Assembly (NCBI GenBank): GCA_009760855.2
Contig: WPIO01000054.1
Span: 2,302,001 to 2,366,000, forward strand
Direction: 5' to 3'
Origin: Cristatella mucedo
Taxonomy: Eukaryota > Bryozoa > Phylactolaemata > Cristatellidae
DNA: 64,000 bases
Shown: one piece after another, positions 11,142 through 21,816 of the stretch
Numbering within the stretch: position 1 is the stretch's first letter
Layout: each line of letters opens with the position of its first letter
Notes under the pieces: model-generated
Seen by the model: the letters and a program-made list of their open reading frames with translations, nothing else
What the model was told of the DNA's origin: nothing
Databases searched by the model: none
Program-made: the position numbers and the translations under genes

Positions 11142-11213
11142 CTTTATTAGAGCATAACAGGTACGTCCGCCCAGCACTCGCTAATTTTGGCAGAAGTAAA
11201 ATTAAAGAAAATC

Positions 11214-11335
11214 ATAATTTATTTGTACGGGACCCTAAAAGAACTAAGTCTCTGTTAAGGCATTTCACATATACTCCGCGGAGCTCTGGTTCACGACCTC
11301 TGCACGGACCTCGGTCGGGGCGAGCTGGGCCAAAG
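11214..11335 (-). repeat. SINE-1 copy, degenerate
   Basis: On the plus strand the order is ATTTGTACGGGACCCTAAAA, GAACTAAGTCTCTGTTAAGG, CACGACCTCTGCACGGACC and CGGTCGGGGCGAGCTGGGCC. This is the inverted tail-to-head order of SINE-1. Confidence 0.65.
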
Positions 11336-12613
11336 GGCACATTCTATACGTGCGAATCCAATGTCTGCACCACCGCGCTTAATAGCATTTAAAAATCTCG
11401 GTCCCGACCGCTGAAGCAAATTTATTGCCCGCAAAAAAGCCTATTTCAATTTATGGTAAGCCCGAGTGATGAAACGATTACAACATGCACCCACGGGAAC
11501 GCGATTGAAATATTCTACCTAGTATGTGTATTAGAATATATTAAATGTATATATTACATTACTTAGCATATTTAGCATACGAATTTGGCCATGCCTTAAC
11601 GCTCTGCCTTGAGTGCCGGAGACGGGCGCGCCTGACCGACTCTTTCATCGCGAACTTACCGGTTGTAAGACGAACCTCTGACGGATCCGGCGGGTGGTGT
11701 CCTAGGTCCGCCGATTCGCTGAGTCTGAGACCCTGCGAGCTCCTGAGCCTGCGCCGACGGGCGAGCTCCGGATACCGACTCGAAACAGTTGCCAAGGTAC
11801 TGACTGTTTCGGAGATACGCGCCGCTCTCCCGCCGCCATGGGGGAGATCAGCGGTCACGTGATCCGCGGTCAGGTGATCAGCACTCTCGCTGATTAGCTG
11901 GCCGGCTGGCTGGCTGGCTGGCTGGCTGGCTGGAATGTGCTGGCTCCTTGCTCCTCCAACCGCGTACCGAGAAAGCGGTCGGCTGCAGTGTACCGCAATG
12001 CATTTCCGGCTGTACCCCTCCCCGGGCAATGGCGCAGGGCGAGTAACACCTGCGCGCGTGCGCCGGCTCTTCGCCTACGCACCCGCGAGCGACGCTCTCC
12101 TTGGCGTCGGCTCGGCCTGCTTTCTGTCAAGAGTCACATCGGAACTGGCGTCGCTGAGCGACGGCTCCGGCGTTGCTTTGGCACCGGCGGAAACTTTTTT
12201 GCGCAGAAGCCGCCGCCGCCGTCGCCGTCGCCGTCGCCGTTGCCGTCGCCGCCGCCGCGCGTTCGTTTCGTCGCAGCGTCGGACGCGCGACGGAAGCGAG
12301 CGCGGGACGGCTTTGGAGTGTGACGCTCGCACTTCCGTCGCGGATTGTCCGGCCTCCGGAAGCCGAAACCTCGTACCGGGAATAACAGACTGATGATTTT
12401 GTGTGCATGCATTTCCGACGACCCCCCTCCGCGGGCGGCGAGCGCACGCTCGTCTCGGAAAGTGAACGTTCAAGCGGGTACTTCCGAGCGGTTTTGGCGC
12501 AGCGCCCTCAGCCGCGCAGCGGTTTTAATCGCTCTTTATTTAGCGCGCGCCGGTTTAAATTACCGGCTCGGTTGACCAGCCGAACGGCAGCGCCCTCTGC
12601 TGGACGTGCGGCA
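11336..12613. other. GC- and CpG-rich segment with short tandem repeats
   Basis: From about 11600 the sequence is rich in CpG. It holds a (GGCT)n run at 11897-11933 and a (GCC/GTCGCC)n run at 12209-12259. Frames of 70-156 codons open in several frames on both strands, the usual effect of GC-rich DNA without stops, and none has a domain I recognise. It could be a CpG-rich promoter or 5' exon; GPCR-A lies 3.5 kb away in the fitting (minus) direction. Confidence 0.35.
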
Positions 12614-12651
12614 CTGGTTTGACCCAGTGGCTAAGGTGCTCGCCCCGACCA
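12614..12651 (+). repeat. SINE-1 head joined to LINE-A
   Basis: GGTTTGACCCAGTGGCTAAG followed by GTGCTCGCCCCGACCAA is the SINE-1 A-box region. The next bases already belong to LINE-A, so the SINE body and tail are missing. Confidence 0.6.
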
Positions 12652-13338
12652 AACTTTTAACTAGCTCCTTAGTTCTGTCTAGGCTACCTTATTGTAATTC
12701 CCATTTGGCTGGGCTACCAAAACAAGCAACTAGGACACTGCAGCTGGCTATGAATATGGCTGCAAGGCTAGTTTTCGAGTCCCAGTGGCTTGACCACGTG
12801 TCTCCTTTGCTAAAAGAGCCCGTAAGGCTGCCGGTTGATCGACGGATACAGAGCAAAGTTCTTATGCAGACCCACAAGGCCCGCCACGGCTTGGCTCCTT
12901 CGTACTTAGCTGAACTGCTGCATCAGTTTCAGCCTGTTCGCGCCCTCAGGTCCTGTGTGGACAATACATTAGCTGTCCCATTCCTCTGCTTAAAGACAGT
13001 TGGCGACAGAAGCTTTAGCTCTGCAGGTCCTAGACTGCGGAACTCGCTTCCACGATTCTTACGCAACGACATCTACTCTCCAACTGCCGACTATGGCACA
13101 TATTTTTCAGCGGTCCTGAGCTGATACTTCCATGCTACTCACCACCTCAACCGCTCTCCTCACTCTGCTATGCTTCTCACTTTCTCTTTTTTTGCGTGAG
13201 ATAAAGTCAATTGGCTACCGAATGCGTACCGAAAGCCGCTCAGGCTGTAAGTGCGCTTTACAAAACTGTCCTGCGTAACACCCACATAGTTTGTATGGCT
13301 TTGTAAAGCTACAGATGTAGATACATTACATTACATTG
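12652..13338 (+). repeat. LINE-A 3' fragment (RT C-terminus plus tail)
   Basis: The frame 12606-13124 encodes the C-terminal region of a CR1/L2-type LINE polyprotein, with RIQSKVL, HGLAPSYLAELLHQF, RSCVDN, LKTVGDRSFSSAGPRL and NSLPRFLRN. The 5' part of the element is absent. The 3' end carries TAACACCCACATAG and a short (TACAT)n tail. The frame stops early, at SAVLS, compared with the copy at 39994-40798. Confidence 0.8.
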
Positions 13339-13363
13339 AAATACATTCGCGGTGAATGTATTT

Positions 13364-13455
13364 GATGGCCGAGTTCGTGGGCTCGAGCTCCGTTGCTCAT
13401 GTGAAGCGTGTGAATGGAGAATTAGGTTCACGGAGAGCGGTGTTCAAATCAATTG
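13364..13455 (+). repeat. SINE-1 fragment lacking the 5' head
   Basis: GATGGCCGAGTTCGTGGGCT, then CGAGCTCCG, GTGAAGCGTGTGAATGGAG and AATTAGGTTCACGGAGAGCG correspond to the B-box and tail of SINE-1. Confidence 0.5.
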
Positions 13456-13656
13456 CCGTTCGTTTTTTTATGAGTACATGTTGCACTCTAAATTTATGGA
13501 CAGAATCCTTCGAAAACGTTTTTACTAAAAAGTAGTATTATTTAATATATAAATCACTTTGTAATATAAGTTTGCTTTAATCATCACAGTTAGCAAGAAA
13601 CTCGTCATAAGTATCGCTGCTAACATCTTCATAGTCTTCTGAAGCGTTGTCGATGT

Positions 13657-13713
13657 CTTAATCGTTACTTTCACTACATGCATTGACTGCATGTAGTGAA
13701 AGTAACGATTAAG
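13657..13713. repeat. Perfect hairpin 1 (26-bp stem)
   Basis: Left arm 13657-13682 and right arm 13688-13713 are exact reverse complements with a 5-base loop (TTGAC). The outer stem begins CTTAATCGTTACTTTCACTA. On its left flank the minus strand has a 26-codon acidic open stretch ending at a TAA at 13577-13579, possibly the last residues of a lost protein. Confidence 0.95.
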
Positions 13714-13717
13714 TAAT

Positions 13718-13794
13718 CAGTGACTCTACAATTGATGCGCTTTCGCCGAGCTCTAGCCGAGTTCGGCGAAAGCGCATCAATTGTAGAGTCACTG
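13718..13794. repeat. Perfect hairpin 2 (32-bp stem)
   Basis: Left arm 13718-13749 and right arm 13763-13794 are exact reverse complements with a 13-base loop. The stem begins CAGTGACTCTACAATTGATG. It follows hairpin 1 after only four bases (TAAT) and abuts R4 copy 2. Confidence 0.95.
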
Positions 13795-13797
13795 CTC

Positions 13798-14045
13798 TCT
13801 TTTACCGTAGTATGGTTTTAATGCTTGGCATATGACGTCAGAGGCGTTCAAGGTCGCTGTCACTAGGATCCGGATATATGGCAAGGGAAACTTGATTGTC
13901 AGATAAGGATATCTTTGCAACCAATGGCGCCATATCTTTCAGTAGTAAAAATATGCAGAACCCCGAAGAAATATTGTGCATCATTTGCCATAGCACAGCC
14001 CGGATGCTTAATCAAAAAAACTATTAAAACTACTTACGCAAGAGC
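13798..14045 (+). repeat. Repeat family R4, copy 2
   Basis: Homologous to 595-812. The shared blocks are TGCTTGGCATATGACGTCAG, ATCCGGATATATGGCAAGGG, AAACTTGATTGTC, CTTTGCAAC and TATGCAGA. It lies directly beside the twin hairpins, which copy 1 lacks. Confidence 0.5.
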
Positions 14046-14057
14046 TACTCCTCACGA

Positions 14058-14372
14058 GGCCAGTCATCGTACCACCGGATTTTCTTAATTTAGTCCTTTA
14101 CCTACAGCTCGTACAATCTTCAAATCCTTTGGAGGTCACGCCTTCAGTTCGTACGTTCCCGAAGCCTGGAACTCACTACTGACTGACGTCACGTCTACCT
14201 TTGACTTGACGCCATTTAAATAGAAGGTAAAACGCACACATTTATCACTTCATTTAGTGGGTACGTGTGATTCGTATTTTGTGTGCTTACTAGTGCTGAC
14301 ACTGTGCATGCTGCCACAAATAACCCTGTTTGCAGTGCTGACCCCCTAGGCATGTAATCTCTAACCAATTAC
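14058..14372 (+). repeat. LINE-B 3' fragment
   Basis: It contains the degenerate C-terminus around AAATCCTTTGGAGGTCACGC and GAAGCCTGGAACTCACTAC, then the 3' motifs TTTAGTGGGTACGTGTGATT and GCTGACACTGTGCATGCTGC. The final hairpin and (ATT)n are missing. Confidence 0.65.
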
Positions 14373-14379
14373 TTGCTTT

Positions 14380-15200
14380 ACGATCCTTGCCACACGTCCT
14401 ACTCCGAAGTGACCTTTCAGTAGACGACCACATCAGCTCCACAGTCAAGTCCGCCCACTTTCATTTATATTACTTTGAAAACATTCGGGCTTGCCTAGAC
14501 TGGAACACCGCATACAAATTGATCGTTGCGTTTGTGACATTACGTCTCGACTTCTGTTACTCACTCCTTGCTGGTATACCATCCTATGCAAGCAGGCGCT
14601 TGCAGTTAGTACACAACTCAGCAGCTAGGCTTGTCTGTCTTGAGCGTCGGAGTTGCCACGTAGCAACACTTCTCGCCGACCTGCACTGGCTACCAGTCAA
14701 GCAGCGGATTGACTTCAAGGTTTTGTCACTCACGTTTAGGTCACTTCCTTATTTGGCTCCAGCCTGCCTATCAGATCTACTCCCCCACGAGGCTAGGCAT
14801 TGTATCACCACCAGCTTTTCTGAATATAATCTTTTACTTACAGCTCGTGCAAACTTCAATTCCTTTGGAGACCGTGCCTTTAGTTTGTTTGCACTCAAAG
14901 CCTGGAACTCACTTCCGACTGGCGTCAGGACATCTTTTGACTTCGCGCTATTAAAAAAGAAGCTTAAACGGTATCTTTTAATCACTGCATTTAGTAGCTG
15001 GTCAATGTGATTCATCCTTTGTGTGTTTATGCATGCTGACACTTTGCATGCTGACTCTGCATGTCACCCCCAACCCACTTTATGCTTGTTGTCATTGAGC
15101 GTGCTACCATAGCAATCCGATTGTGCTTCATTTGAAACAAAATTTAAGTGCTTAGATAGAGATCCATTTCTCTGATGGCGCTATACGAATGCACTATTTT
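14380..15200 (+). pseudogene. LINE-B fragment with an open RT C-terminal frame
   Basis: A 207-codon frame (14387-15010; no ATG at its start) encodes the C-terminal part of a CR1/L2-type LINE polyprotein. The order is SVDDHISSTVKSAHFHLYYF, then LVHNSAARLV, ADLHWLPVKQRIDFKVLSL, LAPACLSDLL, FGDRAFSLFALKAWNSLPTG and a Lys-rich end. It continues the frame order seen in the copy at 30337-32960. The catalytic RT motifs are absent, so it is a 5'-truncated copy. The 3' region ends in a degenerate LINE-B tail (TTAGATAGAGATCC, TGATGGCGCTATACG). Confidence 0.75.
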
Positions 15201-16073
15201 TTCGCTCTTTTTACGTCCCTTCATTCTCATGCTCATGCTCTGGTATCACCAATACGTGTTTGCGAGGCCAAACATAGTGCGACCGCTCTTTGGACTCAAG
15301 TCTTTTGAATGTGAATCGAACCAATACCACATTTCTTATATAGACCATACCTTTGTTTGTGTACTTGCTCCCGAAGGCCAAAATTGGCCGGCTTGCTTAT
15401 CTGAATAGCTTAGAAAGAATGAATATTTGTTTAAAGAATTTTAAATAGCAAAAAATGTCCTCACTAGAACACCAGTCTAGCCAGCAGTAGCGTACTGTTT
15501 TCTTTGACATCCTTCCGGCAGCCAGCCGTAACGACCTGATGCCGCCGCGGTTTTTGTAAACGTCTGAGCTCGACCTTGCCTCCGCACACCACCGTGCGCC
15601 AGCGACCGCACGCCACATATTGCTGCAAATTCCCGTCATCGCCGCCTTTTACCGGAATGGAACAGCCATTTTTTTAAAACCAGCCATTTACAGTTCTGAA
15701 TTTTCGTAAAACAGCTTGTGACTGCTGTTTACTGTTTTTTTCTATTTTTTCACCAACGCTTCAGGCACCTGCTTATTTGTGTGATGAAAACGTTAAGTTA
15801 TACATATTTCGTGATAATTTCTAATTCAATGCAGTTTTACTTCTTCTAAGAATATTTCAAGAATACGCGTGCATTATGCGACCTGCGTAAGAGACAAAAT
15901 CTTATTTTTACACAGAAATTCTTACACATCAAACAGCCTTTTGCAACGTTCTCTGATGTCGGTTTAATGGGAAGAACTGCGTCCCAAGATTTCTGGAGAT
16001 TTATTGCATGGGGGCCAGAGTTCGTAAAGAGCGTGAATTTAAACTTGAGACTTTTGAAATCGTGTTCCTAAGA
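15201..16073. other. Intergenic, no gene recognised
   Basis: AT-rich in its second half. It may contain further decayed parts of the neighbouring hAT element, but no motif could be identified. Confidence 0.4.
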
Positions 16074-16365
16074 AAATAATAATAATATTGATAATAATAA
16101 GAACACATCTGTATATTGCTAGTAGAGAACTGAATCTCTCTGGGCAATTTACAGACACTGCATGTAAATGGTTACCAACGTTTGGTGGTAACATCCATAA
16201 GCAGCAGGCATAGTGTTAGCAGGTAAATGCATAAGATGGACGAATCACAGAGACCCCCAAATGCTGTAATAAAAAGGTGCGTTGTATGCTTCTTTTTAAA
16301 TTTCGTCATGCCAGGGACGCACTGACAGGTGTCGGAATTTAGTTTCAGGCTGCAATTGATGATCC
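16074..16365 (-). repeat. LINE-B 3' fragment, degenerate
   Basis: On the plus strand it starts with AATAATAATAATATTGATAA, the inverted (ATT)n tail, and continues with GAACTGAATCTCTCTGGGCA (inverted hairpin). GCATAAGATGGACGAATCAC and CAGAGACCCCCAAATGCTG follow, as in the minus-strand copy at 30337-32960. Confidence 0.6.
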
Positions 16366-16429
16366 ATCTTTTTAAAGCAACAAATTAAATTCATCTTGAA
16401 GAGACAAAGTCACAACTTTGGCATGGTCT

Positions 16430-17447
16430 GACTACTGTTTGACGACAACTTCTACATCGCTGACTTCAAGTAGACAAGACGCTAGACCACTAGATTTGCT
16501 GCAAAATTTAGAATAGTTTATAACGTGGATACGGATGGGTCTTTGAGACTGAGCAAAAGGTTCATGACATCCTCGTTCAATCGCTCTTCAAAGCGACACT
16601 TCGAATTTTCCTTAGCTATGCAGCAATGCCATTCTTCGGGTTAGAGAGCTTGTTGAGCATAAATTGTAAAATTGTGTCAGCACTCATCAACGTCGAGTCT
16701 TTTTTATTCTCAATAGCACGATTTACTGGTTCTATTTATGGCCTCCAAAAGAGTTTTGAGAGAATCCCATTCTGATGCCTCGATCATTACAAGCACTTTG
16801 AACTCGTTTAGCGTCACGCGGATCGCAGCATTTGTCTTTAATAGGGCTCTAACATTTGGCATTTATTTCAAGTGCGCCTTCAAGTCAAGATGCAGTTTAA
16901 TCTTGTATCCGAGCTCAGCTTTTACTATGGATTTACAGACATTATTTCAAACCGTTGATGTTTTAATGAATTTGAAAAGCTTGCTAAATCTCGTGAGAAG
17001 ATTGTGGTAGTCGACGTCTCCGTCTAATTTATTATCGTCGATCACTGCCAAGCCACTATCTACTATAAAATTATTCATTTTATCAAAATCTTCGCTATCC
17101 AAGTTTAAATCGTCCGTATTAGGTTAGTACTCTTCTTGTCCAATGTGTCCAAGGTGCAGACCATGATTTAGGAAGGTCAGTCCGATGACATTAATGTGGC
17201 TAATGCATTTCTTTTTTACAGCAGCGCCGTCCTGAGATCCCACAAATCTCTCTCTACTGTAATTCAAAAAACGCTAAAAATTCTGTTTTATTGATTAGGC
17301 CATATTGTAATCGAGCAGTACAAGAGCCAAATATGTAAGCAAGACCCGTCTTGATTTTTGTTTTTCTGCTGCTATGATGAATGTTGACTCAGAAAAAATG
17401 ACTTCCTCTCACAGTTGTGTATTCATTCACAGTCATGATACATTTTG

Positions 17448-17508
<61 letters not shown>

Positions 17509-18030
17509 AGATTTCCCTTGATGTCGGCAATCGTTCTGTTTCTATTTTCTTCATAATCATCATGCACCAGCTTCATCGGATAGCATTCGTTCGGTGGAAG
17601 TTTTAATTCGTCCCGTAAGATTGACTCCCGTATAAACTTGTTTCTAGTGCTAGCTATAATTGATACTTCATCACTAGCCAGATTGGTAGCAATCTCTTTC
17701 AGACTCTTTTGCCCTAAGAAATCGGCAATGCTTTTTTTCTCTCTCGTTGTTTAGGGGCTCTTAATTGCATGTAAACCTCCAACAAGTTTATTGAAAATTA
17801 ATTCCATTTTGTTTAGATGACTCTTTAACATTGTCGTTGAGTCTTGCAAAGCATTTGGGGATTTTTTCGCATCTTTCACATTGACCTTGTAGCTCTTTTG
17901 TAATTGGATTCTTTCGTTTAGCAGCGTATTCCCAAACTAAAAATACAGCTGAAAAGAACATCAATATTTGTTGATGCCACAAGATCAATTTAATTAATAT
18001 CTTCCGTATTTTTTTCAAAATTGCACTTTA
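16430..18030 (-). pseudogene. Degenerate hAT-family transposase
   Basis: Read on the minus strand, the pieces follow hAT transposase order. First comes a BED-like zinc finger remnant near 17850-17940 (VWEYAAK, then C-x2-C in QCERCEKIPK, His ligands lost). Next is a region near 17630-17740 with KSLKEIATNLASDEVSIIAS and LPPNECYP. Near 17150-17200 there is GLTFLNHGLHLGHIGQEEY, resembling the hAT catalytic-core CxxH motif with the Cys changed. After it come DYHNLLTRFSKLFKFI and ELGYKIKLHLDLKAH, then ADTILQFMLNKLS, RFEERLNEDVMNLL and LKDPS near 16530. Many stops and frameshifts separate the pieces, and a (GA/CT)n expansion at 17450-17508 splits it. Terminal repeats were not found. The family call rests on motif order read by eye. 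Confidence 0.55.
17450..17508. repeat. (CT)n microsatellite inside the hAT relic
   Basis: A CT run with one CTTT interruption. It interrupts the readable transposase sequence on the minus strand. Confidence 0.95.
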
Positions 18031-19754
18031 ATTTTATTTGTTGATCAATCTGATAGAATCGACATAACCAGCTCATAACATATTCAAAAGAAATTGTATA
18101 AATATATTTTCCTTTACATGTTACGTATCCATATTGAACGTTACAGCTTCAGATGTAGTATCTTTGTGTTTAAAAAAAATTTCCGTTAGAAGCAATAAAA
18201 TTGCTAGAACCAAAACAGCCTTTCATTCTTTTTTTGGGAAAAAAGGCTGTTTCACTGCTACTGTTAAATAATTACCGGAAAATCTATTGGACCCTACCGC
18301 TGTTGCTGAACACGCTTCCGGTGAGAAGCATGCCGGAGGGGCGAGCAGATGCCCAGAAGGAGAGAGCGTGGCTCATTTTGCAATGGCCCCCCGACACGAG
18401 TGTGGCGCCTACTTTAAGCTGCCTGAAATTGCACAGCTCTTACTTTGTCTTAACGCGGCGGCAAGAATTAGCACATTTACGAGATGCGATGTCTATATCT
18501 TTTATAAAATCCTGCAAGTCTCTTTGGTCAGGCTAACCTTCTTAGAGTAACGAGCCGTTGCTCGCGAGGCAGGGGCTCAGCAGCTTGTGGGCGCCTTAAG
18601 TATTTGATTATTCGATGACTGCTGCTCGAGGCGCCTGGGGCCGGAGAGCGGTTCATGAGACGTTGCTGTGGCTGAGCTCGCTTCCGGTAAGCAGCATGCC
18701 GAACGCTGCGAACAGGAGGGTGGTAGCACTCACGGCTAGACACCGATATGTAGGCAGCTCAGAGGTAGCTAGGAGCTTTGCCAGAGTCGGTATTTGGAAT
18801 GGCTAATCGCAGACGCAGGTGTAACTGTCATACGCCTGCAGAGACTGGAATTTAATTTTTTAATTTTAATTTTCATTTTAAGTTTACTTTTAATTGCATC
18901 GCACTTCCTACTTCTCTTGGATTTTTTAAATCCTCCTCTACTGTCAGCCACAAGTTCCTACGGAATGTCATGCCACCAACAGGAAGCCGCGTCTTACCAT
19001 CCACGTTTCGCGATCAGGAGGCTGGTGGCAAACAAGCCAACGTGGCAAACGCGAAGGGCGCTGCCGAGATTCGTATTTGCTTGCTGCATCAACATTTGAA
19101 CCGGGGCGAGGATAATCTAAATTGGATTAGAATAGCTTCCTGGCTTATCGGAAGTACAGCAGTGCACGTGACGTAACGGAAAAAGGTTCTCGTGACTTCC
19201 TTGGCTTACGAAAACTGCTAGCCCGCTTCCTGCAGAGAAACACGAGTGGCTTAAGTACACAGCTCGTGCGCATTGGTTTCACATTTGAGAACAGATCGCG
19301 CCTCGCTACCTCCCAGCGGTAACGGTTTCGCTCTTTTTAATGATTCTTATGATCTTTCTTATGATTATTATAAATTCTTTCCCATGGTTTGCTCTTTCGT
19401 CAGCTCGGTTGGTGTCTTTGTGATTAGCAACAGGATGTGACTCAATCTAAGGTTTAGAAAGTAAGCAGTTGGTCTTGTTTATCAGTTCTACAGAAGCTAG
19501 CTGGCGATGTGCACGTGTGTTCACCTAGTTTAGCTTTGACATGCATTGCTATTCTTTTTTCAAGATGCGGACTTAGTATTTACCTTGGCTTTGACCTTCT
19601 TTAGCCTCTCCTCCAATTGACAATTGACCCTTGAGTGCAGTCATGGTCTCAGAAAGTCGCTGTAAAAGGAAAGCTTCGAAGTCTTCGGTGTCTGCCGCCA
19701 GCCAGCCAGCCGTCCAACGAGGCTCTAACTATTCAATAACTGCCTTTTGCCTGG
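18031..19754. other. Intergenic with a diverged short duplication
   Basis: Segments at about 18296-18365 and 18655-18720 share GCTTCCGGTGAGAAGCATGCCG or its variant GCTTCCGGTAAGCAGCATG and similar flanks, so they are a diverged duplication about 355 bp apart. No gene is recognised. AT-rich at 18850-18900. Confidence 0.4.
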
Positions 19755-19905
19755 AAATTTTAGCCCAGGAGGTAATGCGGTCGCTCTTCCCTACTCAGGT
19801 CGTGTGCTCAAGTCCCGGGTGGGCGATTATTTATTTCCTTCTGCAAGCGATAGCGATAGCAGTCAAGGCTCTCCTGCCGAAACGTAATCGAGGCTGTTTT
19901 ATTTT
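19755..19905 (+). repeat. SINE-2 copy, degenerate
   Basis: TAGCCCAGGAGGTAATGCGG (A-box region), GGTCGTGTGCTCAAGTCCC (B-box region), TCTGCAAGCGATAGCGATAG, CAAGGCTCTCCTGCC and GAGGCTGTTTTA follow the SINE-2 order. Confidence 0.6.
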
Positions 19906-20446
19906 CTAACCCCTAGCGCCGTTGCTCGTGCTGTGTTTTCAGCAGAAAAATCCGTTCACGAGCAGCCATTGAGCATATTCCTAATCTCACAAAGATGACC
20001 AGAAGCCATCCAATGGAAGGCTCTGCACATAGCGACGGAATTGTATTAATAAATCGCTCGCCCGTGAAACACTTTTAGGCTGCTCTTTATTTGAATTACA
20101 ATACAATCCTGCATATAAATAGTCATGCATCTGGAAAATCTGTCTTTTTTCGTAAAAACAGATGCACATTTTGAAGCTCATTAACGGTATTAGCTTATAC
20201 TGCAACAGTTACCACAACCAAGCCTGCTGTCATACGCAGCCTCATGATTGATTAGAATTAAACGTTGACATCGTTATCGGTCGCAATTAAGGCACAGCGT
20301 CGGGCTGGCAGAGCATAAAAGGGAACATCGTTTCTCACTTCCTTTGAACTACACAGAAGTCGCTGAGTAGAAACAGACTGAATTACAGATCTCTTACAGT
20401 ATTTCTCCGTTACCACGTCCTGTGATCATGTGATCATACTGTGGGA
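19906..20446. other. 3' flank of GPCR-B with candidate poly(A) signal
   Basis: A TTTATT at 20086-20091 on the plus strand is AATAAA on the minus strand, about 356 nt after the GPCR-B stop. It would give a normal-length 3' untranslated region. Nothing else is recognised. Confidence 0.45.
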
Positions 20447-21649
20447 TCAAGTGTTTTCTTCTCTGGATGGCTGTGGCACGCGAGTGGTCATCGGATTTGA
20501 CGCGCCAGTAGTCATTAATGCGATATTGTCTTCGAGCGACTGAATTTCGAGCTTTCCTGCAGACGTCGCAATCGTGCTACTCTCTCGTTGCACTGCTCGG
20601 CTACGAGGTTGATCGCGTCCATCGAACGAACCACCTGACAATACCGACAGAGCCCTGTGAATTCCGGCTGCTCCCGAGTGCAAGAGCTCTCCTAGTGCCT
20701 TTCTATACTTCACAGACACGGCCAGGTAGACTGCAAAGGTGAGCGAGCTGCCCAAATACATCAGCAGGCGAGATATGGTCCACGCTACTTGCAAAGCCTC
20801 GTACGAGGCCTCGTCGAGGTTCTCCCAGTCGCCGACCGCAATAGGTAACGTCGTGACGACAAATATTCCGTTCAGAATGACCATCATAACCGTTACGGGT
20901 GTGGCTTTCCGTACATTTGCACTGTCTTTGAGATGAGGATGGCACAGCGAGTAAAGCGTGAAGCCATTGCACGGCAGCATTACGGCTACTGGCAAGACTA
21001 CGTATATAATGCTGTGGGCATAGCGCCATTTATGGAAAAGACTTTGGTTGACGACTTCGCAGCCACCATTGTCGTCCGCGAAGCCGTGCGCCGTATAGGG
21101 AATGACATTGACGCCGAGTAGAATTCCAACGATAACAGCGGTTGCTATGACGTTGTTTAGCCTGGTGAACCAAAATCTGTACTTGTGGGGCCTGGTAACA
21201 GTGCACAATCGTTCAACGGACACACAAGCTTCCATCCAAGAATAGAGTTGAAGCGAAAAGTAGATTGATGCGTAATACAGCTGACATCCCGCCTCCGTCG
21301 TCTCGCCTTGGAGGAACACGTTGTGGCAGGATTGATGTTTAACAATGGTTGAAAGTAGGCCAGCATACAAAGCAATCAGCCCAGAAAGAGACATCGTTAG
21401 CAAAAATATTGATAAGGGCAACTTGCGCATGCTTCTTTTTACCAGAAGCACGATAACTGAGAGCAAGTGTCCAACGGTACCGAAGATAAGGATCGGGTAT
21501 CCTAAATATACCCACAGCGACGTCAAAAGAAAATCGTGGTCATTGTAGCCGTCGCAATATTCGAGTGGGTGAACTGCAGAAGCGGAATGGCTCAACTGGG
21601 ACTCGTTCGCACGGTTTATCTCTCTGGTTTCATTTACTGGGTAGTCCAT
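20447..21649 (-). CDS. GPCR-B: atypical rhodopsin-type (class A) seven-TM receptor, orphan
   Basis: A 400-residue single-exon receptor starting at an ATG in good context (GAACATGG). NxS/T sites are at residues 6 and 15. The TM layout matches GPCR-A, with Cys122 and Cys197 for the TM3-ECL2 disulphide. It repeats the atypical residues: His61 in TM1, no acid in TM2, E-R-L at 146-148, Thr267 for the TM6 Trp, and TF-x-x-Y at 304-308. Long segments are identical to GPCR-A, including STIVKHQSCHN, YFSLQLYSWMEACVSVER and RPHKYRFWFTRLNN, so the two are recent duplicates. ECL2, the N-terminus and the cytoplasmic tail differ most. The tails share an STIATS core, a possible phosphorylation patch. Ligand unknown. 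Confidence 0.88.
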   Translation of the reverse strand: MDYPVNETREINRANESQLSHSASAVHPLEYCDGYNDHDFLLTSLWVYLGYPILIFGTVGHLLSVIVLLVKRSMRKLPLSIFLLTMSLSGLIALYAGLLSTIVKHQSCHNVFLQGETTEAGCQLYYASIYFSLQLYSWMEACVSVERLCTVTRPHKYRFWFTRLNNVIATAVIVGILLGVNVIPYTAHGFADDNGGCEVVNQSLFHKWRYAHSIIYVVLPVAVMLPCNGFTLYSLCHPHLKDSANVRKATPVTVMMVILNGIFVVTTLPIAVGDWENLDEASYEALQVAWTISRLLMYLGSSLTFAVYLAVSVKYRKALGELLHSGAAGIHRALSVLSGGSFDGRDQPRSRAVQRESSTIATSAGKLEIQSLEDNIALMTTGASNPMTTRVPQPSREENT

Positions 21650-21670
21650 GTTCCTTTCGGCGGCTTCTTT

Positions 21671-21690
21671 CTAGAAGTAAATTAGCAAGA
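21671..21690 (-). other. Candidate 3' splice (or trans-splice) acceptor of GPCR-B
   Basis: On the minus strand TTGCTAATTTACTTCTAG ends 21 nt before the ATG. CTAAT fits a branch-point consensus. The placement matches that in GPCR-A and GPCR-C. Confidence 0.5.
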
Positions 21691-21816
21691 AAGTACTGAA
21701 GCCGCTGCTTTAAGCTTAAGTAGCTCCGTGAGAGTAAACTAGACACAATCTGCTGATTGTCTAAGGGGAGCTTGAGCAAATTGACTTTCGGAGTGACTGC
21801 TCGAAAAAAGTGTGGA

